Of a DNA stretch of 64,000 bases, positions 18,234 to 29,077 are shown piece by piece. A program made the translations under genes and the position numbers. This DNA comes from an uncultured Desulfovibrio sp. (GTDB lineage Bacteria; Desulfobacterota; Desulfovibrionia; Desulfovibrionales; Desulfovibrionaceae). How positions within the stretch are numbered: position 1 is the first letter of the stretch; each line of letters opens with the position of its first letter. Below the pieces are notes generated by a model. That model worked only from the letters and a program-made list of their open reading frames with translations. It was not told the origin of the DNA and searched no databases. Location: the NCBI GenBank assembly GCA_913060505.1, contig CAJXRQ010000001.1, positions 310,001-374,000 on the forward strand. Direction: 5' to 3'.

Positions 18234-18300
18234 GTCAGAGACCGCAGGCGGGACCGTGTCCCTTAAATGCCCTGCATAGACTACGCTTTGACCTGCTTTC
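18234..18300 (+). promoter_or_regulatory. L10 leader (ribosomal protein L10 autoregulatory RNA)
   Basis: The 5' untranslated region of rplJ holds the conserved L10-leader core: AGACCGCAGG, then CCCTTAAATGCCC, then CTGCATAGACTACG. This matches the kink-turn and paired arms that bind the L10-(L7/L12) complex to repress rplJL translation. Identified from the family consensus; a covariance-model scan (Rfam L10_leader) was not run. Confidence 0.85.
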
Positions 18301-18324
18301 CGGGCCGAACGACGAGGAGTGAAG

Positions 18325-18855
18325 ATGAACAGGCAAGAAAAAGCCCAGATCATCGAGCAGTTTCATGAGAAAGCTGCACGGGCGAACATTGCCGTCGTCA
18401 CTGACTTCAAAGGCATGACCGTTGAGGAGATGACTGATCTCCGCGCCAAGTGCTTTGAGGTTGGAGTTGACTTCCAAGTCGTCAAGAATACTTTGGCCCG
18501 GTTGGCTCTCAAGGACACCGATCACGGTGAATTGAGCGAACAACTTAAGGATAACTGCGCTTTTGCGCTGGGTTACGAAGATCCCGTAGCTCTGGCAAAA
18601 GTGCTGACCGACTTTGCTAAAACCAGTAAGCAGTTTGAGTTGAAGTTCGGTTGCCTTGAAGGCAAGTATCTTGACGCCGACGGCATCAAGGAGCTCTCGA
18701 AGATGCCCAGCAAGCCCGAGCTGCTGAGTTCCGTACTCGGAACCATGCAGGCCGTGCCGCGCAACTTCGTGTCTCTGTTCGCAAACATCGAGCGCAAGTT
18801 CCTGTACGCTCTGGTCGCCATCAAGGACCAGAAAGAACAGGGCGAGGCCGCGTAA
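18325..18855 (+). CDS. rplJ: 50S ribosomal protein L10
   Basis: 176 residues from ATG at 18325. GAGGAG (18314-18319) is 5 bp upstream of this ATG, whereas the in-frame GTG at 18319 lies inside that Shine-Dalgarno sequence, so the ATG is chosen. The protein has the NRQEKAQIIEQFHEKA start and VVTDFKGMTVEEMTDLR, with VKNTLARLAL near residue 55. It anchors L7/L12 dimers to form the stalk and regulates its own operon through the leader just upstream. Confidence 0.96.
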   Translation: MNRQEKAQIIEQFHEKAARANIAVVTDFKGMTVEEMTDLRAKCFEVGVDFQVVKNTLARLALKDTDHGELSEQLKDNCAFALGYEDPVALAKVLTDFAKTSKQFELKFGCLEGKYLDADGIKELSKMPSKPELLSSVLGTMQAVPRNFVSLFANIERKFLYALVAIKDQKEQGEAA

Positions 18856-18894
18856 CCTTTTTTCAAAGCGTTTATTCCCTAGGAGGAAAGTACA

Positions 18895-19284
18895 ATGGCT
18901 GACATCACCAAAGATCAGGTAGTCGAATTCATCGGCAATATGACCGTTCTGGAACTCTCCGAGTTCATCAAGGAACTCGAAGACAAGTTTGGCGTTGAAG
19001 CTGCTGCTCCCGCCGCTGCCGTTGTGGCCGCTCCGGCTGCTGGTGGCGAAGCTGGTGGCGCTGCTGACGAAAAGACCGAATTCGACGTCATCCTGGCTGG
19101 CGCCGGTGGCAACAAGATCGCTGTCATCAAGGCTGTTCGCGGCCTGACCGGTCTGGGCCTCAAGGAAGCCAAGGCTCTCGTTGATGAAGCTCCCAAGGCC
19201 ATCAAGGAAGGCGTTTCCAAGGAAGATGCCGACGAAGCCAAAAAGCAGCTGGAAGAAGCCGGCGCTGAAGTTGAAGTTAAGTAA
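18895..19284 (+). CDS. rplL: 50S ribosomal protein L7/L12
   Basis: 129 residues. The N-terminal dimerisation domain ([20 protein letters not shown]) is followed by an alanine- and glycine-rich hinge (residues about 37-60) and the C-terminal globular domain with [20 protein letters not shown]. It recruits translation GTPases to the ribosome. A perfect AGGAGGAAAG Shine-Dalgarno sequence precedes the ATG. A strong hairpin follows 21 bp after the stop. Confidence 0.98.
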   Translation: MADITKDQVVEFIGNMTVLELSEFIKELEDKFGVEAAAPAAAVVAAPAAGGEAGGAADEKTEFDVILAGAGGNKIAVIKAVRGLTGLGLKEAKALVDEAPKAIKEGVSKEDADEAKKQLEEAGAEVEVK

Positions 19285-19305
19285 TTTCGCTTATTTGCGT
19301 TAGAT

Positions 19306-19366
19306 CGCAAAGAGCGCAAGCCCTTTGTTGGGGCGTGCGCTCTTTGCGCTGTCTTTATTATATAAT
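19306..19366 (+). promoter_or_regulatory. Hairpin and -10-like element between rplL and rpoB
   Basis: A 13-bp perfect inverted repeat, CGCAAAGAGCGCA (19306-19318) and TGCGCTCTTTGCG (19336-19348), is followed by a perfect TATAAT at 19361-19366. In E. coli this spot holds a partial attenuator and an RNase III site that set the rplL-to-rpoB ratio. The same role here is inference; the 284-bp gap holds no gene. Confidence 0.5.
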
Positions 19367-19568
19367 ATCGTTCTGAGGCGGGTTTGTGTAATCTCAATCT
19401 CCTGTTTTTAGGAGGGAGTGGTTCATTACCCCGTGCGCATGTGTGTAAAGCGCGGCGTATATCAGTAATTTTCATATCAAACGATCGGCGTCGGGCCTGG
19501 TGCATCGGGTTCTGACTTGGTATTTCCGGCGTCCCGTCCCAACACCATAACTACTCGCAGAGGGTACA

Positions 19569-22500
19569 ATGGGTCAGCTCAGAAAAGAATTTGGTAAAAT
19601 CGTCAACCAGTTGCCCATTCCGCATCTTCTCGAACTCCAGGTGGATTCCTACATCAAGTTTCTCCAAGATGAGATTCCGCCTGCGAGCCGTGGAGATTAT
19701 GGCCTGGAGGGCGTTTTCCGCTCCGTCTTCCCTATTGAGGACTTTAACAAGACAGCGAGCCTTGAGTTTGTCAGCTATGAAATCGGCGAACCCAAGTACG
19801 ACCAGGAAGAGTGCATCTCCAAGGGCCTGACGTATGAAACTCCCATCCGCATCAAGGTGCGTTTGGTCGTTTTTGACGTGGATGAGGAGACAGACAACCG
19901 CACTATCCGCGACATCAAAGAGCAGGACATCTATTTCGGCACTTTGCCGCTGATGACAGAGAAGGGAACCTTCATCATCAACGGTACGGAGCGCGTCATA
20001 GTCAACCAGCTCCAACGCTCGCCCGGCATCATTTTCGAGCATGACTCGGGCAAAACTCACTCCAGTCGCAAGGTGCTGTACTCTTCGCGCATTATTCCCA
20101 TGCGCGGGTCCTGGCTCGATTTCGATTTCGATCACAAGGACATTCTTTATGTCCGTATTGACAGACGTCGCAAGATGCCTGCCACCATCCTGCTGCAGGC
20201 CATGGGCCTGACCCGGCAGGATATCCTCGATTATTACTATGATACCGAGGACTATACCTTTAAATCTGGTCGCGTATATCGTGCCGTCAAGGAAGACCAG
20301 TTCCGCAAGGAACCTTCCTATGCCGAGATCGCATTGCCGGAAGGCAAGGTTCTTTGCAAGAAGGGCGCACCTATTACCAAGGGCACCTGGAAGAAGCTGA
20401 TGCGCAACAATATCGAGCAGATCGAAGTTGATCCGGACACTCTTCTGGGTCAGTTCGCAGCCGCCGACATTGTTGATTCGAACGGAGAAGTCCTTGTTGA
20501 AGCCACTGGTGAGATTTCGGTGGACGTCATGGACAAGATCCGGGAGAACAAGATCAAGAAATTGTCCGTGCTGCATACTCTCGGCGCAGACGTCTCCTCT
20601 TCTTTGCGCGATACCTTGGTGTTGGACAAGACCACCAGCATTGAACAGGCGCAGATTGAGATCTATCGCCGTCTGCGCCCCAGTTCTCCGCCTACTCCGG
20701 AGATTGCGGCCAGTTTCTTCGAGAACCTGTTCCGCAGTTCCGATTACTATGACCTCTCTTTGGTGGGACGCTACAAGCTGAATTCGCGTCTCAAGCTGGA
20801 TGTGGACCAGAACACCCGCACCCTGACCAATGAAGACATACTCCGTGCACTCAAGGAATTGATGCACCTCAAGGACACTCATGGCCCGGCCGATGATATC
20901 GACCATTTGGGCAACCGTCGTGTCCGTCCGGTCGGCGAACTGGTTGAAAACCAGTACCGCATCGGTTTGGTGCGCATGGAGCGGGCCATCAAGGAACGCA
21001 TGAGCCTGCAGGAAGTAGCGACCCTTATGCCGCACGACCTGATCAACCCCAAGCCGGTTGCCGCCGTGCTCAAGGAGTTTTTCGGTACTTCCCAGCTCTC
21101 ACAGTTCATGGACCAGACCAACCCGCTTTCCGAGGTCACTCACAAGCGCCGCCTGTCAGCTCTCGGACCCGGAGGTCTGACCCGCGAACGCGCTGGCTTT
21201 GAAGTCCGCGATGTGCATACCTCGCACTATGGACGCATTTGCCCCATTGAAACGCCGGAAGGTCCGAACATCGGTCTTATCGTGTCCCTGACCTGTTATG
21301 CAAAGGTCAACGATTTCGGTTTCATTGAAACGCCGTACCGTCTTGCCAAGGAAGGTACTGTCAGCGATGAGATCGTCTACATGGATGCAACCCGTGAGGG
21401 TGGTGAGATCGTTGCTCAGGCAAACGCGGTGCTGGACGAAAAGGGTGACCTTGTCAATTCCCGTATCCAGTCCCGTCAGTATGGCGACCCGCTCATGGCT
21501 CCCAGGGAAGACGTCACGCTTATGGACATCAGTCCGAGCCAGACCGTCTCCATCTCTGCTGCCCTGATTCCCTTCCTGGAACACGATGACGCCAACCGCG
21601 CTCTTATGGGTTCCAACATGCAACGGCAGGCTGTGCCGCTGCTCCGGGCATCCATGCCTTTGGTAGGAACCGGTATGGAAGCAGCAGTTGCCAGAGACTC
21701 CGGCGCTTGCATCCTTGCGGAAGAAGACGGTGTCGTCCATTACGTGGACGCCGAACGCGTCATCGTCAACTATGACAAACCAGTCGCTCCGAAAATGGGC
21801 GACTCCAAGCACTACCAGCTGCAAAAGTGGCACAAGTCCAACCAGAACTCCTGTTTTGGCCAGCGCTCCCGCGTCCAGGTCGGTCAGGAAATCAAAAAGG
21901 GCGATGTGCTTGCCGATGGCCCAAGCATCTATAATGGTGAGCTTGCACTCGGTAAGAACCTCACTGTCGCTTTCATGCCGTGGTGCGGATATAACTACGA
22001 GGACTCTATCCTCATTTCCGAACGCATGGTCAAGGAGGACGTTTATACTTCCATCCATGTGGAGGAATTCGAACTTGTGGCCCGGGACACCAAACTGGGA
22101 CCCGAAGAGATTACGCGGGACATTTCCAACGTTTCCGAGGAAATGCTTCGCAACCTCGACGAGTGCGGTATTATCCGCCTCGGAGCCAAAGTCAAACCCG
22201 ACGACATCATGGTCGGTAAGATCACGCCCAAGGGCGAAACACAGCTTACCCCGGAAGAAAAGCTTTTGCGCGCCATCTTCGGCGACAAGGCCCGGGATGT
22301 GAAGAACACCTCCCTGAAGGTTCCGCCGGGAATCGAAGGTACCGTTGTGGATGTTAAGGTCTTCAACCGCCGTTCCGGCGACAAGGATGACCGTACCCGC
22401 AACATCGAGGATTTCGAGCTGGCCAAGTTCGACATGAAGGAAACCAAGCATATTGCGGCTCTGGGCCAGAATACTCGCAAGAAAATTGCGGAAGTGGTGC

Positions 22501-23687
22501 AGGGAACCAAACTCACCAAGGAATTGGTGGGTTCCAAAAAGGCCATCGTCGGCAAGCCCGGTGATGTTGTTACTGCCGAAATGCTCAATGAAGTTCCGGT
22601 CAAGAAATTGGTTGGAGTCTTTGATAAGGGCGGTAACGATGCTGTACGTGAAATGCTGGCCGACTATGAAAATCAGATCAAGTTCATCAAGACCGTCTAT
22701 GACCAGAAGCGGGAAAAAGTCACTGAAGGTGACGACCTGCCTCCGGGCGTTATCAAGATGGTCAAGGTATATGTCGCGGTTAAGCGTAAGCTGGCCGTGG
22801 GCGACAAGATGGCAGGCCGCCACGGTAACAAGGGTGTTGTCTCCTGCATTTTGCCGGAAGAGGATATGCCTTTCTTTGCCGACGGCATGCCCGTGGACAT
22901 CGTTCTCAACCCCTTGGGCGTTCCTTCCCGTATGAACATCGGGCAGATCATGGAAACCCACTTGGGGTGGGCTGCCAAGATGCTTGGTCGCCAGCTCAAT
23001 GAGATGATTGATGAAGGCGTGGCTCTCAAGCAGGTCCGCGAAGAGGTCAAGGACATGTTAGGGTCCGAGACCATCAATAATCTTGTGGATGAGCTGAACG
23101 ACGAAGAATTCATTGCGGCTGTTCGCGAACGCCACGAAGGTATCGTCACCAAGACGCCGGTCTTTGACGGCGCACGTGAAGAGGAAATCTGGAACCTGCT
23201 GGAACGGGCCAAACAGCCCTCGGACGGCAAGGTCATCCTGTACGATGGACGCACCGGCGAACCCTTCCATAACAGGGTTACGGTCGGCGTCATGTACATC
23301 CTCAAGTTGCACCACTTGGTTGACGAAAAGATTCACGCCCGCTCTACAGGGCCCTACTCACTGGTCACGCAGCAGCCGTTGGGCGGTAAGGCCCAATTCG
23401 GTGGTCAGCGTCTCGGTGAGATGGAAGTATGGGCGCTTGAAGCGTATGGCGCGGCCTATCTCCTTCAGGAGTTCCTCACCGTCAAATCCGACGATGTGCA
23501 GGGCCGTGTGAAAATGTACGAGAAAATCGTCAAGGGCGACAACTTCCTGGAAGCCGGCCTGCCGGAATCGTTTAACGTTTTGATCAAGGAACTGATGTCC
23601 CTTGGCCTGGATGTGAATCTGATTCAGGAAGAAAAGCCTGCCCGCAGTGCTGACGAAGGACCGTACCGTAAGCGTCCCGCCGCTTAG
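19569..23687 (+). CDS. rpoB: DNA-directed RNA polymerase beta subunit
   Basis: 1372 residues. The rifampicin-binding region reads [20 protein letters not shown], followed by [36 protein letters not shown] and a C-terminal [20 protein letters not shown] that meets beta-prime. The wild-type serine, aspartate, histidine and second serine of the rifampicin pocket are present, so the sequence predicts sensitivity by family rules. It is preceded by a 284-bp gap with regulatory structure and followed by rpoC. Confidence 0.98.
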   Translation: MGQLRKEFGKIVNQLPIPHLLELQVDSYIKFLQDEIPPASRGDYGLEGVFRSVFPIEDFNKTASLEFVSYEIGEPKYDQEECISKGLTYETPIRIKVRLVVFDVDEETDNRTIRDIKEQDIYFGTLPLMTEKGTFIINGTERVIVNQLQRSPGIIFEHDSGKTHSSRKVLYSSRIIPMRGSWLDFDFDHKDILYVRIDRRRKMPATILLQAMGLTRQDILDYYYDTEDYTFKSGRVYRAVKEDQFRKEPSYAEIALPEGKVLCKKGAPITKGTWKKLMRNNIEQIEVDPDTLLGQFAAADIVDSNGEVLVEATGEISVDVMDKIRENKIKKLSVLHTLGADVSSSLRDTLVLDKTTSIEQAQIEIYRRLRPSSPPTPEIAASFFENLFRSSDYYDLSLVGRYKLNSRLKLDVDQNTRTLTNEDILRALKELMHLKDTHGPADDIDHLGNRRVRPVGELVENQYRIGLVRMERAIKERMSLQEVATLMPHDLINPKPVAAVLKEFFGTSQLSQFMDQTNPLSEVTHKRRLSALGPGGLTRERAGFEVRDVHTSHYGRICPIETPEGPNIGLIVSLTCYAKVNDFGFIETPYRLAKEGTVSDEIVYMDATREGGEIVAQANAVLDEKGDLVNSRIQSRQYGDPLMAPREDVTLMDISPSQTVSISAALIPFLEHDDANRALMGSNMQRQAVPLLRASMPLVGTGMEAAVARDSGACILAEEDGVVHYVDAERVIVNYDKPVAPKMGDSKHYQLQKWHKSNQNSCFGQRSRVQVGQEIKKGDVLADGPSIYNGELALGKNLTVAFMPWCGYNYEDSILISERMVKEDVYTSIHVEEFELVARDTKLGPEEITRDISNVSEEMLRNLDECGIIRLGAKVKPDDIMVGKITPKGETQLTPEEKLLRAIFGDKARDVKNTSLKVPPGIEGTVVDVKVFNRRSGDKDDRTRNIEDFELAKFDMKETKHIAALGQNTRKKIAEVVQGTKLTKELVGSKKAIVGKPGDVVTAEMLNEVPVKKLVGVFDKGGNDAVREMLADYENQIKFIKTVYDQKREKVTEGDDLPPGVIKMVKVYVAVKRKLAVGDKMAGRHGNKGVVSCILPEEDMPFFADGMPVDIVLNPLGVPSRMNIGQIMETHLGWAAKMLGRQLNEMIDEGVALKQVREEVKDMLGSETINNLVDELNDEEFIAAVRERHEGIVTKTPVFDGAREEEIWNLLERAKQPSDGKVILYDGRTGEPFHNRVTVGVMYILKLHHLVDEKIHARSTGPYSLVTQQPLGGKAQFGGQRLGEMEVWALEAYGAAYLLQEFLTVKSDDVQGRVKMYEKIVKGDNFLEAGLPESFNVLIKELMSLGLDVNLIQEEKPARSADEGPYRKRPAA

Positions 23688-23710
23688 CGGGATCGTAACG
23701 AGTTGACAAG

Positions 23711-23737
23711 GCCCGGCCGGATATTGTCCGGTCGGGC
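23711..23737 (+). repeat. Hairpin between rpoB and rpoC
   Basis: GCCCGGCCGG (23711-23720) pairs with CCGGTCGGGC (23728-23737) with one G-T pair and a seven-base loop. No T-run follows, so it is probably an mRNA stability or processing element rather than a terminator. Confidence 0.5.
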
Positions 23738-23768
23738 ATGCAATAACATCTAGCAAGAGGGACTACAG

Positions 23769-26700
23769 ATGACGCTGGACGATCTGTTCACTCTGCGCGG
23801 AGCCCCCAATGCCGCCCTGGCAGGCAAGGGCCTCAAGGCGATGCAAATCTCCATCGCCTCCCCGGAAAAAATCAGGGAGTGGTCTTTCGGCGAGGTTAAA
23901 AAGCCGGAAACCATCAACTACCGTACGTTCAAACCTGAACGTGACGGTCTTTTCTGCGCCAAGATTTTTGGTCCTGTGAAGGACTACGAATGCAACTGCG
24001 GTAAGTACAAGCGCATGAAGCATCGCGGCATCGTCTGCGAAAAATGCGGCGTTGAGGTTATTGCCTCCAAGGTTCGCCGTGAGCGCATGGGCCATATCGA
24101 GCTGGCCGCGCCTGTTGCCCATATCTGGTTTCTCAAAACCCTGCCTTCCAAGATCGGTACCCTGTTGGACATCACCATGGCCGACTTGGAAAAGGTTCTG
24201 TACTTCGACTCGTTCATCGTGCTTGAACCCGGCGAAACCCCGCTCAAGAAGCATCAGATCATCTCCGAAGATCAGTACTTTCAGGTGATTGAGCATTTTG
24301 GCGAGGATGCGCTTGAAGTAGGAATGGGAGCGGAAACCGTCCGCAAATTGCTGGAAGCCATTGAGCTGGAAACCCTTCGCGTGGAACTGCGTGAAGAGTC
24401 CCAGAGCACTCGGTCCCAGACCAAGAAAAAGAAGTTGACCAAGCGCCTCAAGGTTGTGGAGGCATTCCTGGAGTCCGGCAACAAGCCCGAATGGATGATC
24501 ATGGAAGTTATTCCTGTGATTCCGCCCGAGCTGCGTCCGCTCGTCCCTCTGGACGGCGGCCGTTTCGCCACTTCGGACCTCAACGACCTGTACCGCCGCG
24601 TGATCAACCGCAACAACCGCTTGAAGCGTTTGCTGGAACTCGGTGCTCCCGAGATCATCATCCGCAACGAAAAACGCATGTTGCAGGAATCCGTGGATGC
24701 GCTGTTCGATAACGGACGTCGTGGCCGTGCCATTACCGGCACCAACGGACGTCCGCTTAAATCCCTTTCCGACATGATCAAGGGTAAACAGGGCCGCTTC
24801 CGTCAGAACCTGCTCGGTAAGCGCGTGGACTACTCCGGACGTTCCGTCATCGTGGTTGGTCCCAAGCTCAAGCTGCACCAGTGCGGCCTGCCCAAGAAAA
24901 TGGCTTTGGAACTTTTCAAGCCGTTCATTTATGCGGAGCTGGAGCGGCGGGAAATCGCCACGACCATCAAGTCGGCCAAGAAAATGGTTGAACGCGAAGA
25001 CCTCGTGGTCTGGGAAATTCTTGAGGATGTGATCCGTGAATATCCCATCATGCTCAACCGTGCTCCGACCCTGCACCGCCTCGGTATTCAGGCTTTCGAG
25101 CCGCAGCTTGTAGAAGGCAAGGCCATCCAGTTGCACCCGTTGGTTTGCTCCGCATACAACGCGGACTTTGACGGTGACCAGATGGCTGTTCACGTGCCGC
25201 TGTCCGTTGAGGCGCAGATCGAATGCCGTGTCTTGATGATGAGCTCCAACAACATTCTGAGTCCGTCCAACGGTACTCCCATTATCAACCCGTCGCAGGA
25301 TATTGTGCTCGGTCTGTATTACCTGACCGTGCCCCGTTCCTTTGAGCAGGGTGAGGGAATGATTTTCTCCGATCCGGGTGAAGTCATCTCCGCAGTGGAT
25401 GCCGGTGTTGTGGCTCTGCACGCACGCATCAAGGTTCGCATGGACGGCGAACTGGTCGAGACCACTGCCGGGCGTATTATCGTCGGGGCAATTCTTCCGG
25501 CAAATCTGCCGTTCAAGATGGTCAACTGCGTGTTGAACAAAAAAAATATTGCCGCCCTCGTTTCCGGCGCATATCGCATTGCCGGAACCAAGGCTACGGT
25601 CATTCTCTGCGACCGCATCAAGGACGTGGGTTACGAATATGCAACCCGCGCCGGCGTGACCATTGCTGTCAAGGACATTCAGATCCCCGCAGCCAAGAAG
25701 ACGCTTCTTGCCAAGGCCCACGCGGAAGTGGAGCAGATTGAAAGCCAGTTTGCGGACAGTATCATCACCCGCACTGAGAAATACAACAAGGTTGTTGATG
25801 TCTGGACCAAGACCACCAACGACGTGTCCAACGAAATGATGAAGGACATCTCGGTGGATATGCTCGAAGATCCTGCCACCGGCAAGACCGAGCCCAACTC
25901 CAGCTTCAACTCCATTTACATGATGGCGACCTCTGGTGCTCGTGGTAACCAGGACCAGATGCGTCAGCTTGCTGGTATGCGTGGTTTGATGGCCAAACCT
26001 TCCGGTGAAATCATCGAAACCCCGATTACCGCGTCCTTCCGCGAAGGCCTGTCCGTGTTGCAGTACTTCACCTCTACGCACGGTGCTCGTAAAGGTCTTG
26101 CGGATACCGCGCTCAAGACGGCGAACTCCGGTTACCTGACTCGTCGTCTTGTCGACGTCGTTCAGGACGTCACGGTTGCGGATATTGATTGCGGAACTGT
26201 TGACGGACTTGAGATCGGCCACCTTGTCAAGGGTGGTGAAATCAAGATGCGTCTTGCCGAGCGCGTGCTTGGCCGCGTGACGCTCTTTGATATCTTTGAC
26301 GAAGATACTGGTGAACTTATCGTTCCGGCCAACGCTCTCATCGACGAGCATTATGCAGACCTCATTGAAAAGCATGGCGTGAACTCCATGACCATGCGTT
26401 CCGTGCTGACCTGCAAGAGCCCGCACGGCGTTTGCGCCAAGTGCTACGGCCGCGACCTCGCCCGCGGACATCTGGTCAACGTTGGTGAAACCGTGGGTAT
26501 CATCGCGGCACAGTCCATCGGTGAACCCGGCACCCAGTTGACAATGCGTACCTTCCACATCGGTGGTACGGCATCCAAGGAAATCGAACAGTCCGCCATT
26601 GAGTCGCAGCACCAGGGTAAGGTCGTGTTCTCCCGTATGCGTACAGTCGTGAACCGCGAAGGCCAGACCATGGTCATCGGTAAGAGCTGCCAGGTAGGCA

Positions 26701-27917
26701 TTGTGGACGAGCAGGGCCGTGAGCGCGAAAAATATGTGCTTCCTTCTGGTGCCCGGCTCATGGTCACCGATGGGCAGGACATCAAGAAAGGAACGCCGCT
26801 GGCTGAATGGGAACCGTTCATGGAACCGTTCATTGTCGACGTCAAGGGGCGTGTCCGTTTCCACGACATTATCGAAGGCAAGACCGTGCAGGAGGATCGC
26901 ACGCAGCGTTCCATGCTCACGGTTATGGAATACAGGACGACCAACTTCAAACCGGCAATTTCCATTGTTGGTGAAGATGGCGATGTGCTTGTCCGTCCGG
27001 ACTCCGCAGCACCGGCAACCTTCCAGATGCCGGTCGGCGCGATTCTGATGGTCAAGGACGGAGACGAAATTGAGGCAGGTGACGTAATCGCCCGTAAGCC
27101 TCGTGAGTCTTCCAAGACCAAGGACATCGTCGGTGGTCTGCCGCGAGTCGCGGAACTGTTCGAAGTGCGCAAGCCCAAGGATCTCGGCGTGTGTTCCGAA
27201 ATCGACGGTATTTGCACGTACGGTCCGGATACCAAGGGTAAACGCAAAATCATCGTTACCCCGGAAGTGGGAGACACCAAAGAATACCTTATTCCCAAGG
27301 GCCGCCACATCACGGTTACCGAAGGAGACTTCGTGGAAGCCGGCGACCTGCTCACTGAGGGTAACCCCGAGCTTCACGACATCCTCAAGATCAAGGGTGA
27401 AAAACACCTTGCCCGTTACCTGGTCGAAGAAATTCAGGATGTGTACCGCTTCCAGGGCGTCGGCATCAACGATAAGCACATTGAGATTATCGTTCGCCAG
27501 ATGCTGAAGAAAGTGAATATCGTGGACCCGGGTGAAACAACGTTCCTCATGGGCGAGCAGGTGGATAAGCAGCGCTTTATGGACGAGAACAAGCGTGCTG
27601 TTACCGAAGGGCTTCAGGCCGCGGTGGCCGAGCCTCTTGTGCTTGGTATCACGCAGGCATCCCTGTCCACGGATTCCTTTATCTCGGCAGCATCGTTCCA
27701 GGAAACCACGAAGGTGCTTACCGAGGCTGCGCTGAAAGGCAAGGCCGACCATCTCCGCGGACTCAAGGAGAACGTTATTGTCGGTCGTTTGGTTCCTGCA
27801 GGAACTGGCTTCCGCAAATACGAGGAATCCACCATTAGCGTTCCGGAACAAGCGGAACGTCCGGACAAGTTCCTGGAGGATCTTGAAGATCAACCGCTGC
27901 TTGTGGAAAACCAGTAG
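23769..27917 (+). CDS. rpoC: DNA-directed RNA polymerase beta-prime subunit
   Basis: 1382 residues. It has zinc site 1 as C75, C77, C90 and C93 ([15 protein letters not shown]), the [18 protein letters not shown] switch segment, the catalytic [12 protein letters not shown] and the second zinc site [35 protein letters not shown] marks the trigger loop area. It forms the active-site cleft with RpoB. The ATG at 23769 follows a GAGGG. The gene ends 41 bp before a strong terminator. Confidence 0.98.
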   Translation: MTLDDLFTLRGAPNAALAGKGLKAMQISIASPEKIREWSFGEVKKPETINYRTFKPERDGLFCAKIFGPVKDYECNCGKYKRMKHRGIVCEKCGVEVIASKVRRERMGHIELAAPVAHIWFLKTLPSKIGTLLDITMADLEKVLYFDSFIVLEPGETPLKKHQIISEDQYFQVIEHFGEDALEVGMGAETVRKLLEAIELETLRVELREESQSTRSQTKKKKLTKRLKVVEAFLESGNKPEWMIMEVIPVIPPELRPLVPLDGGRFATSDLNDLYRRVINRNNRLKRLLELGAPEIIIRNEKRMLQESVDALFDNGRRGRAITGTNGRPLKSLSDMIKGKQGRFRQNLLGKRVDYSGRSVIVVGPKLKLHQCGLPKKMALELFKPFIYAELERREIATTIKSAKKMVEREDLVVWEILEDVIREYPIMLNRAPTLHRLGIQAFEPQLVEGKAIQLHPLVCSAYNADFDGDQMAVHVPLSVEAQIECRVLMMSSNNILSPSNGTPIINPSQDIVLGLYYLTVPRSFEQGEGMIFSDPGEVISAVDAGVVALHARIKVRMDGELVETTAGRIIVGAILPANLPFKMVNCVLNKKNIAALVSGAYRIAGTKATVILCDRIKDVGYEYATRAGVTIAVKDIQIPAAKKTLLAKAHAEVEQIESQFADSIITRTEKYNKVVDVWTKTTNDVSNEMMKDISVDMLEDPATGKTEPNSSFNSIYMMATSGARGNQDQMRQLAGMRGLMAKPSGEIIETPITASFREGLSVLQYFTSTHGARKGLADTALKTANSGYLTRRLVDVVQDVTVADIDCGTVDGLEIGHLVKGGEIKMRLAERVLGRVTLFDIFDEDTGELIVPANALIDEHYADLIEKHGVNSMTMRSVLTCKSPHGVCAKCYGRDLARGHLVNVGETVGIIAAQSIGEPGTQLTMRTFHIGGTASKEIEQSAIESQHQGKVVFSRMRTVVNREGQTMVIGKSCQVGIVDEQGREREKYVLPSGARLMVTDGQDIKKGTPLAEWEPFMEPFIVDVKGRVRFHDIIEGKTVQEDRTQRSMLTVMEYRTTNFKPAISIVGEDGDVLVRPDSAAPATFQMPVGAILMVKDGDEIEAGDVIARKPRESSKTKDIVGGLPRVAELFEVRKPKDLGVCSEIDGICTYGPDTKGKRKIIVTPEVGDTKEYLIPKGRHITVTEGDFVEAGDLLTEGNPELHDILKIKGEKHLARYLVEEIQDVYRFQGVGINDKHIEIIVRQMLKKVNIVDPGETTFLMGEQVDKQRFMDENKRAVTEGLQAAVAEPLVLGITQASLSTDSFISAASFQETTKVLTEAALKGKADHLRGLKENVIVGRLVPAGTGFRKYEESTISVPEQAERPDKFLEDLEDQPLLVENQ

Positions 27918-27958
27918 CGTATATAAATATGTAATACGCCCGTTTGCGCGGGATATCA

Positions 27959-27990
27959 GGTTGGGGCGGTTAGGCTGCCCCAACCTTTTT
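27959..27990 (+). terminator. Rho-independent terminator of rpoBC
   Basis: GGTTGGGGC (27959-27967) pairs with GCCCCAACC (27977-27985), followed directly by five Ts. It separates the RNA polymerase unit from the rpsL unit. Confidence 0.93.
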
Positions 27991-28035
27991 ATGTGTTTGT
28001 CGTGCAAAGAATACCCTCGCTCAAGGCAAAAAGCC

Positions 28036-28065
28036 TTGACAAGGAGGAATCTTTGCGCATACAAG
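28036..28065 (+). promoter_or_regulatory. Likely promoter of the rpsL-rpsG-fusA unit
   Basis: A perfect TTGACA at 28036-28041 is followed 18 bp later by TACAAG (28060-28065), a four-of-six match to the -10. It lies just after the rpoC terminator and 63 bp before the rpsL start. The -35 overlaps a small hairpin, CAAGGC-AAAAA-GCCTTG (28022-28038). Confidence 0.45.
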
Positions 28066-28127
28066 CGGTTCTCTTTGCCCGACGGATTACCGTTGGATTA
28101 TTGTTTGTAACACGTTTTGGAGGATTC

Positions 28128-28499
28128 ATGCCCACCATTAACCAGCTTGTGAGAAAGCAGCGTAAGCTGCAGGTCAAGCGCAAGAAAACCCGTGCTTTGC
28201 AGCAGTGCCCTCAGCGCCGCGGCGTTTGCACCAGGGTTTACACCACGACCCCCAAGAAGCCGAACTCCGCGCTTCGTAAGGTCGCTCGTGTGCGTCTGAC
28301 CAACGGAATTGAAGTCACCGCTTACATTGGCGGCGAAGGTCACAACCTTCAGGAACACTCCGTGGTGCTGATTCGCGGCGGTCGTGTCAAGGACTTGCCT
28401 GGTGTGCGTTATCACATCATTCGCGGTTCTCTTGATACTGCCGGTGTCGATGATCGTCGTCGCGGCCGTTCCAAGTATGGTGCCAAAAAGCCCAAATAG
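28128..28499 (+). CDS. rpsL: 30S ribosomal protein S12
   Basis: 123 residues from ATG at 28128, preceded by TTGGAGGATTC. The open frame extends upstream to 27993, but the Shine-Dalgarno sequence and the family N-terminus ([13 protein letters not shown]) fix the start. It has [17 protein letters not shown], with lysines 43 and 44 in the streptomycin loop, and [13 protein letters not shown]. It acts in decoding-site fidelity. It heads the str unit. Confidence 0.97.
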   Translation: MPTINQLVRKQRKLQVKRKKTRALQQCPQRRGVCTRVYTTTPKKPNSALRKVARVRLTNGIEVTAYIGGEGHNLQEHSVVLIRGGRVKDLPGVRYHIIRGSLDTAGVDDRRRGRSKYGAKKPK

Positions 28500-28556
28500 G
28501 GCCAGCCCTCGCGCTAATTGCCGGGGAGTGATGCCAAAGTAGGGCTGAGGCGGCCC
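28499..28556 (+). promoter_or_regulatory. Structured rpsL-rpsG intercistronic element (possible S7 site)
   Basis: GGGCC (28499-28503) pairs with GGCCC (28552-28556), and AGCCCT (28504-28509) pairs with AGGGCT (28541-28546), giving a composite stem around a roughly 30-base loop. In E. coli S7 binds the rpsL-rpsG gap to control the operon. Equivalence here is inference from position. Confidence 0.4.
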
Positions 28557-28591
28557 GAAATAATGTCCCCTCGGAAAAACAGGAGAAAAAA

Positions 28592-29062
28592 ATGCCTCGT
28601 AAAGGTCCAGTACCCAAAAGACAGATCCTTCCGGATCCAGTCTATGGCAGCAAGCTCATTACTCGTTTCATGAACCGTCTGATGCTCGACGGCAAGAAGA
28701 GCACTGCCGAGAGAATTTTTTATCAGGCTCTCAACGAATTGGCCGACAAGACCAAGGAAGAGCCTCTGAAGGCTTTCGAAAAGGCTTTGGACAACGTTAA
28801 GCCCGCTCTGGAAGTCAAGTCCCGCCGCGTGGGTGGTGCCACCTACCAGGTGCCCATGGAAGTCCGTCCGGATCGTCAGGTTGCCCTGGCCATCCGCTGG
28901 CTTATTTCCTATGCGCGTAACCGTGGTGAAAAGGGCATGATCGCACGCCTGTCCGGTGAACTGCTGGATGCCTTCAACAACCGTGGCGGAGCCGTAAAGA
29001 AACGGGAAGACACCCACAAAATGGCGGAAGCGAACAAGGCTTTCGCTCACTACCGCTGGTAG
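28592..29062 (+). CDS. rpsG: 30S ribosomal protein S7
   Basis: 156 residues, the usual length. It starts [20 protein letters not shown] and has [18 protein letters not shown] and the beta-hairpin region [19 protein letters not shown] that contacts the mRNA exit channel. It nucleates assembly of the 30S head. It lies 92 bp after rpsL and 15 bp before fusA. Confidence 0.97.
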   Translation: MPRKGPVPKRQILPDPVYGSKLITRFMNRLMLDGKKSTAERIFYQALNELADKTKEEPLKAFEKALDNVKPALEVKSRRVGGATYQVPMEVRPDRQVALAIRWLISYARNRGEKGMIARLSGELLDAFNNRGGAVKKREDTHKMAEANKAFAHYRW

Positions 29063-29077
29063 TTCCGGAGTTGAGCT

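Noticed and set aside
23763-28064. 1433-codon minus-strand frame
   Set aside because: Antisense shadow of rpoC caused by its codon bias; no start signal or motif.
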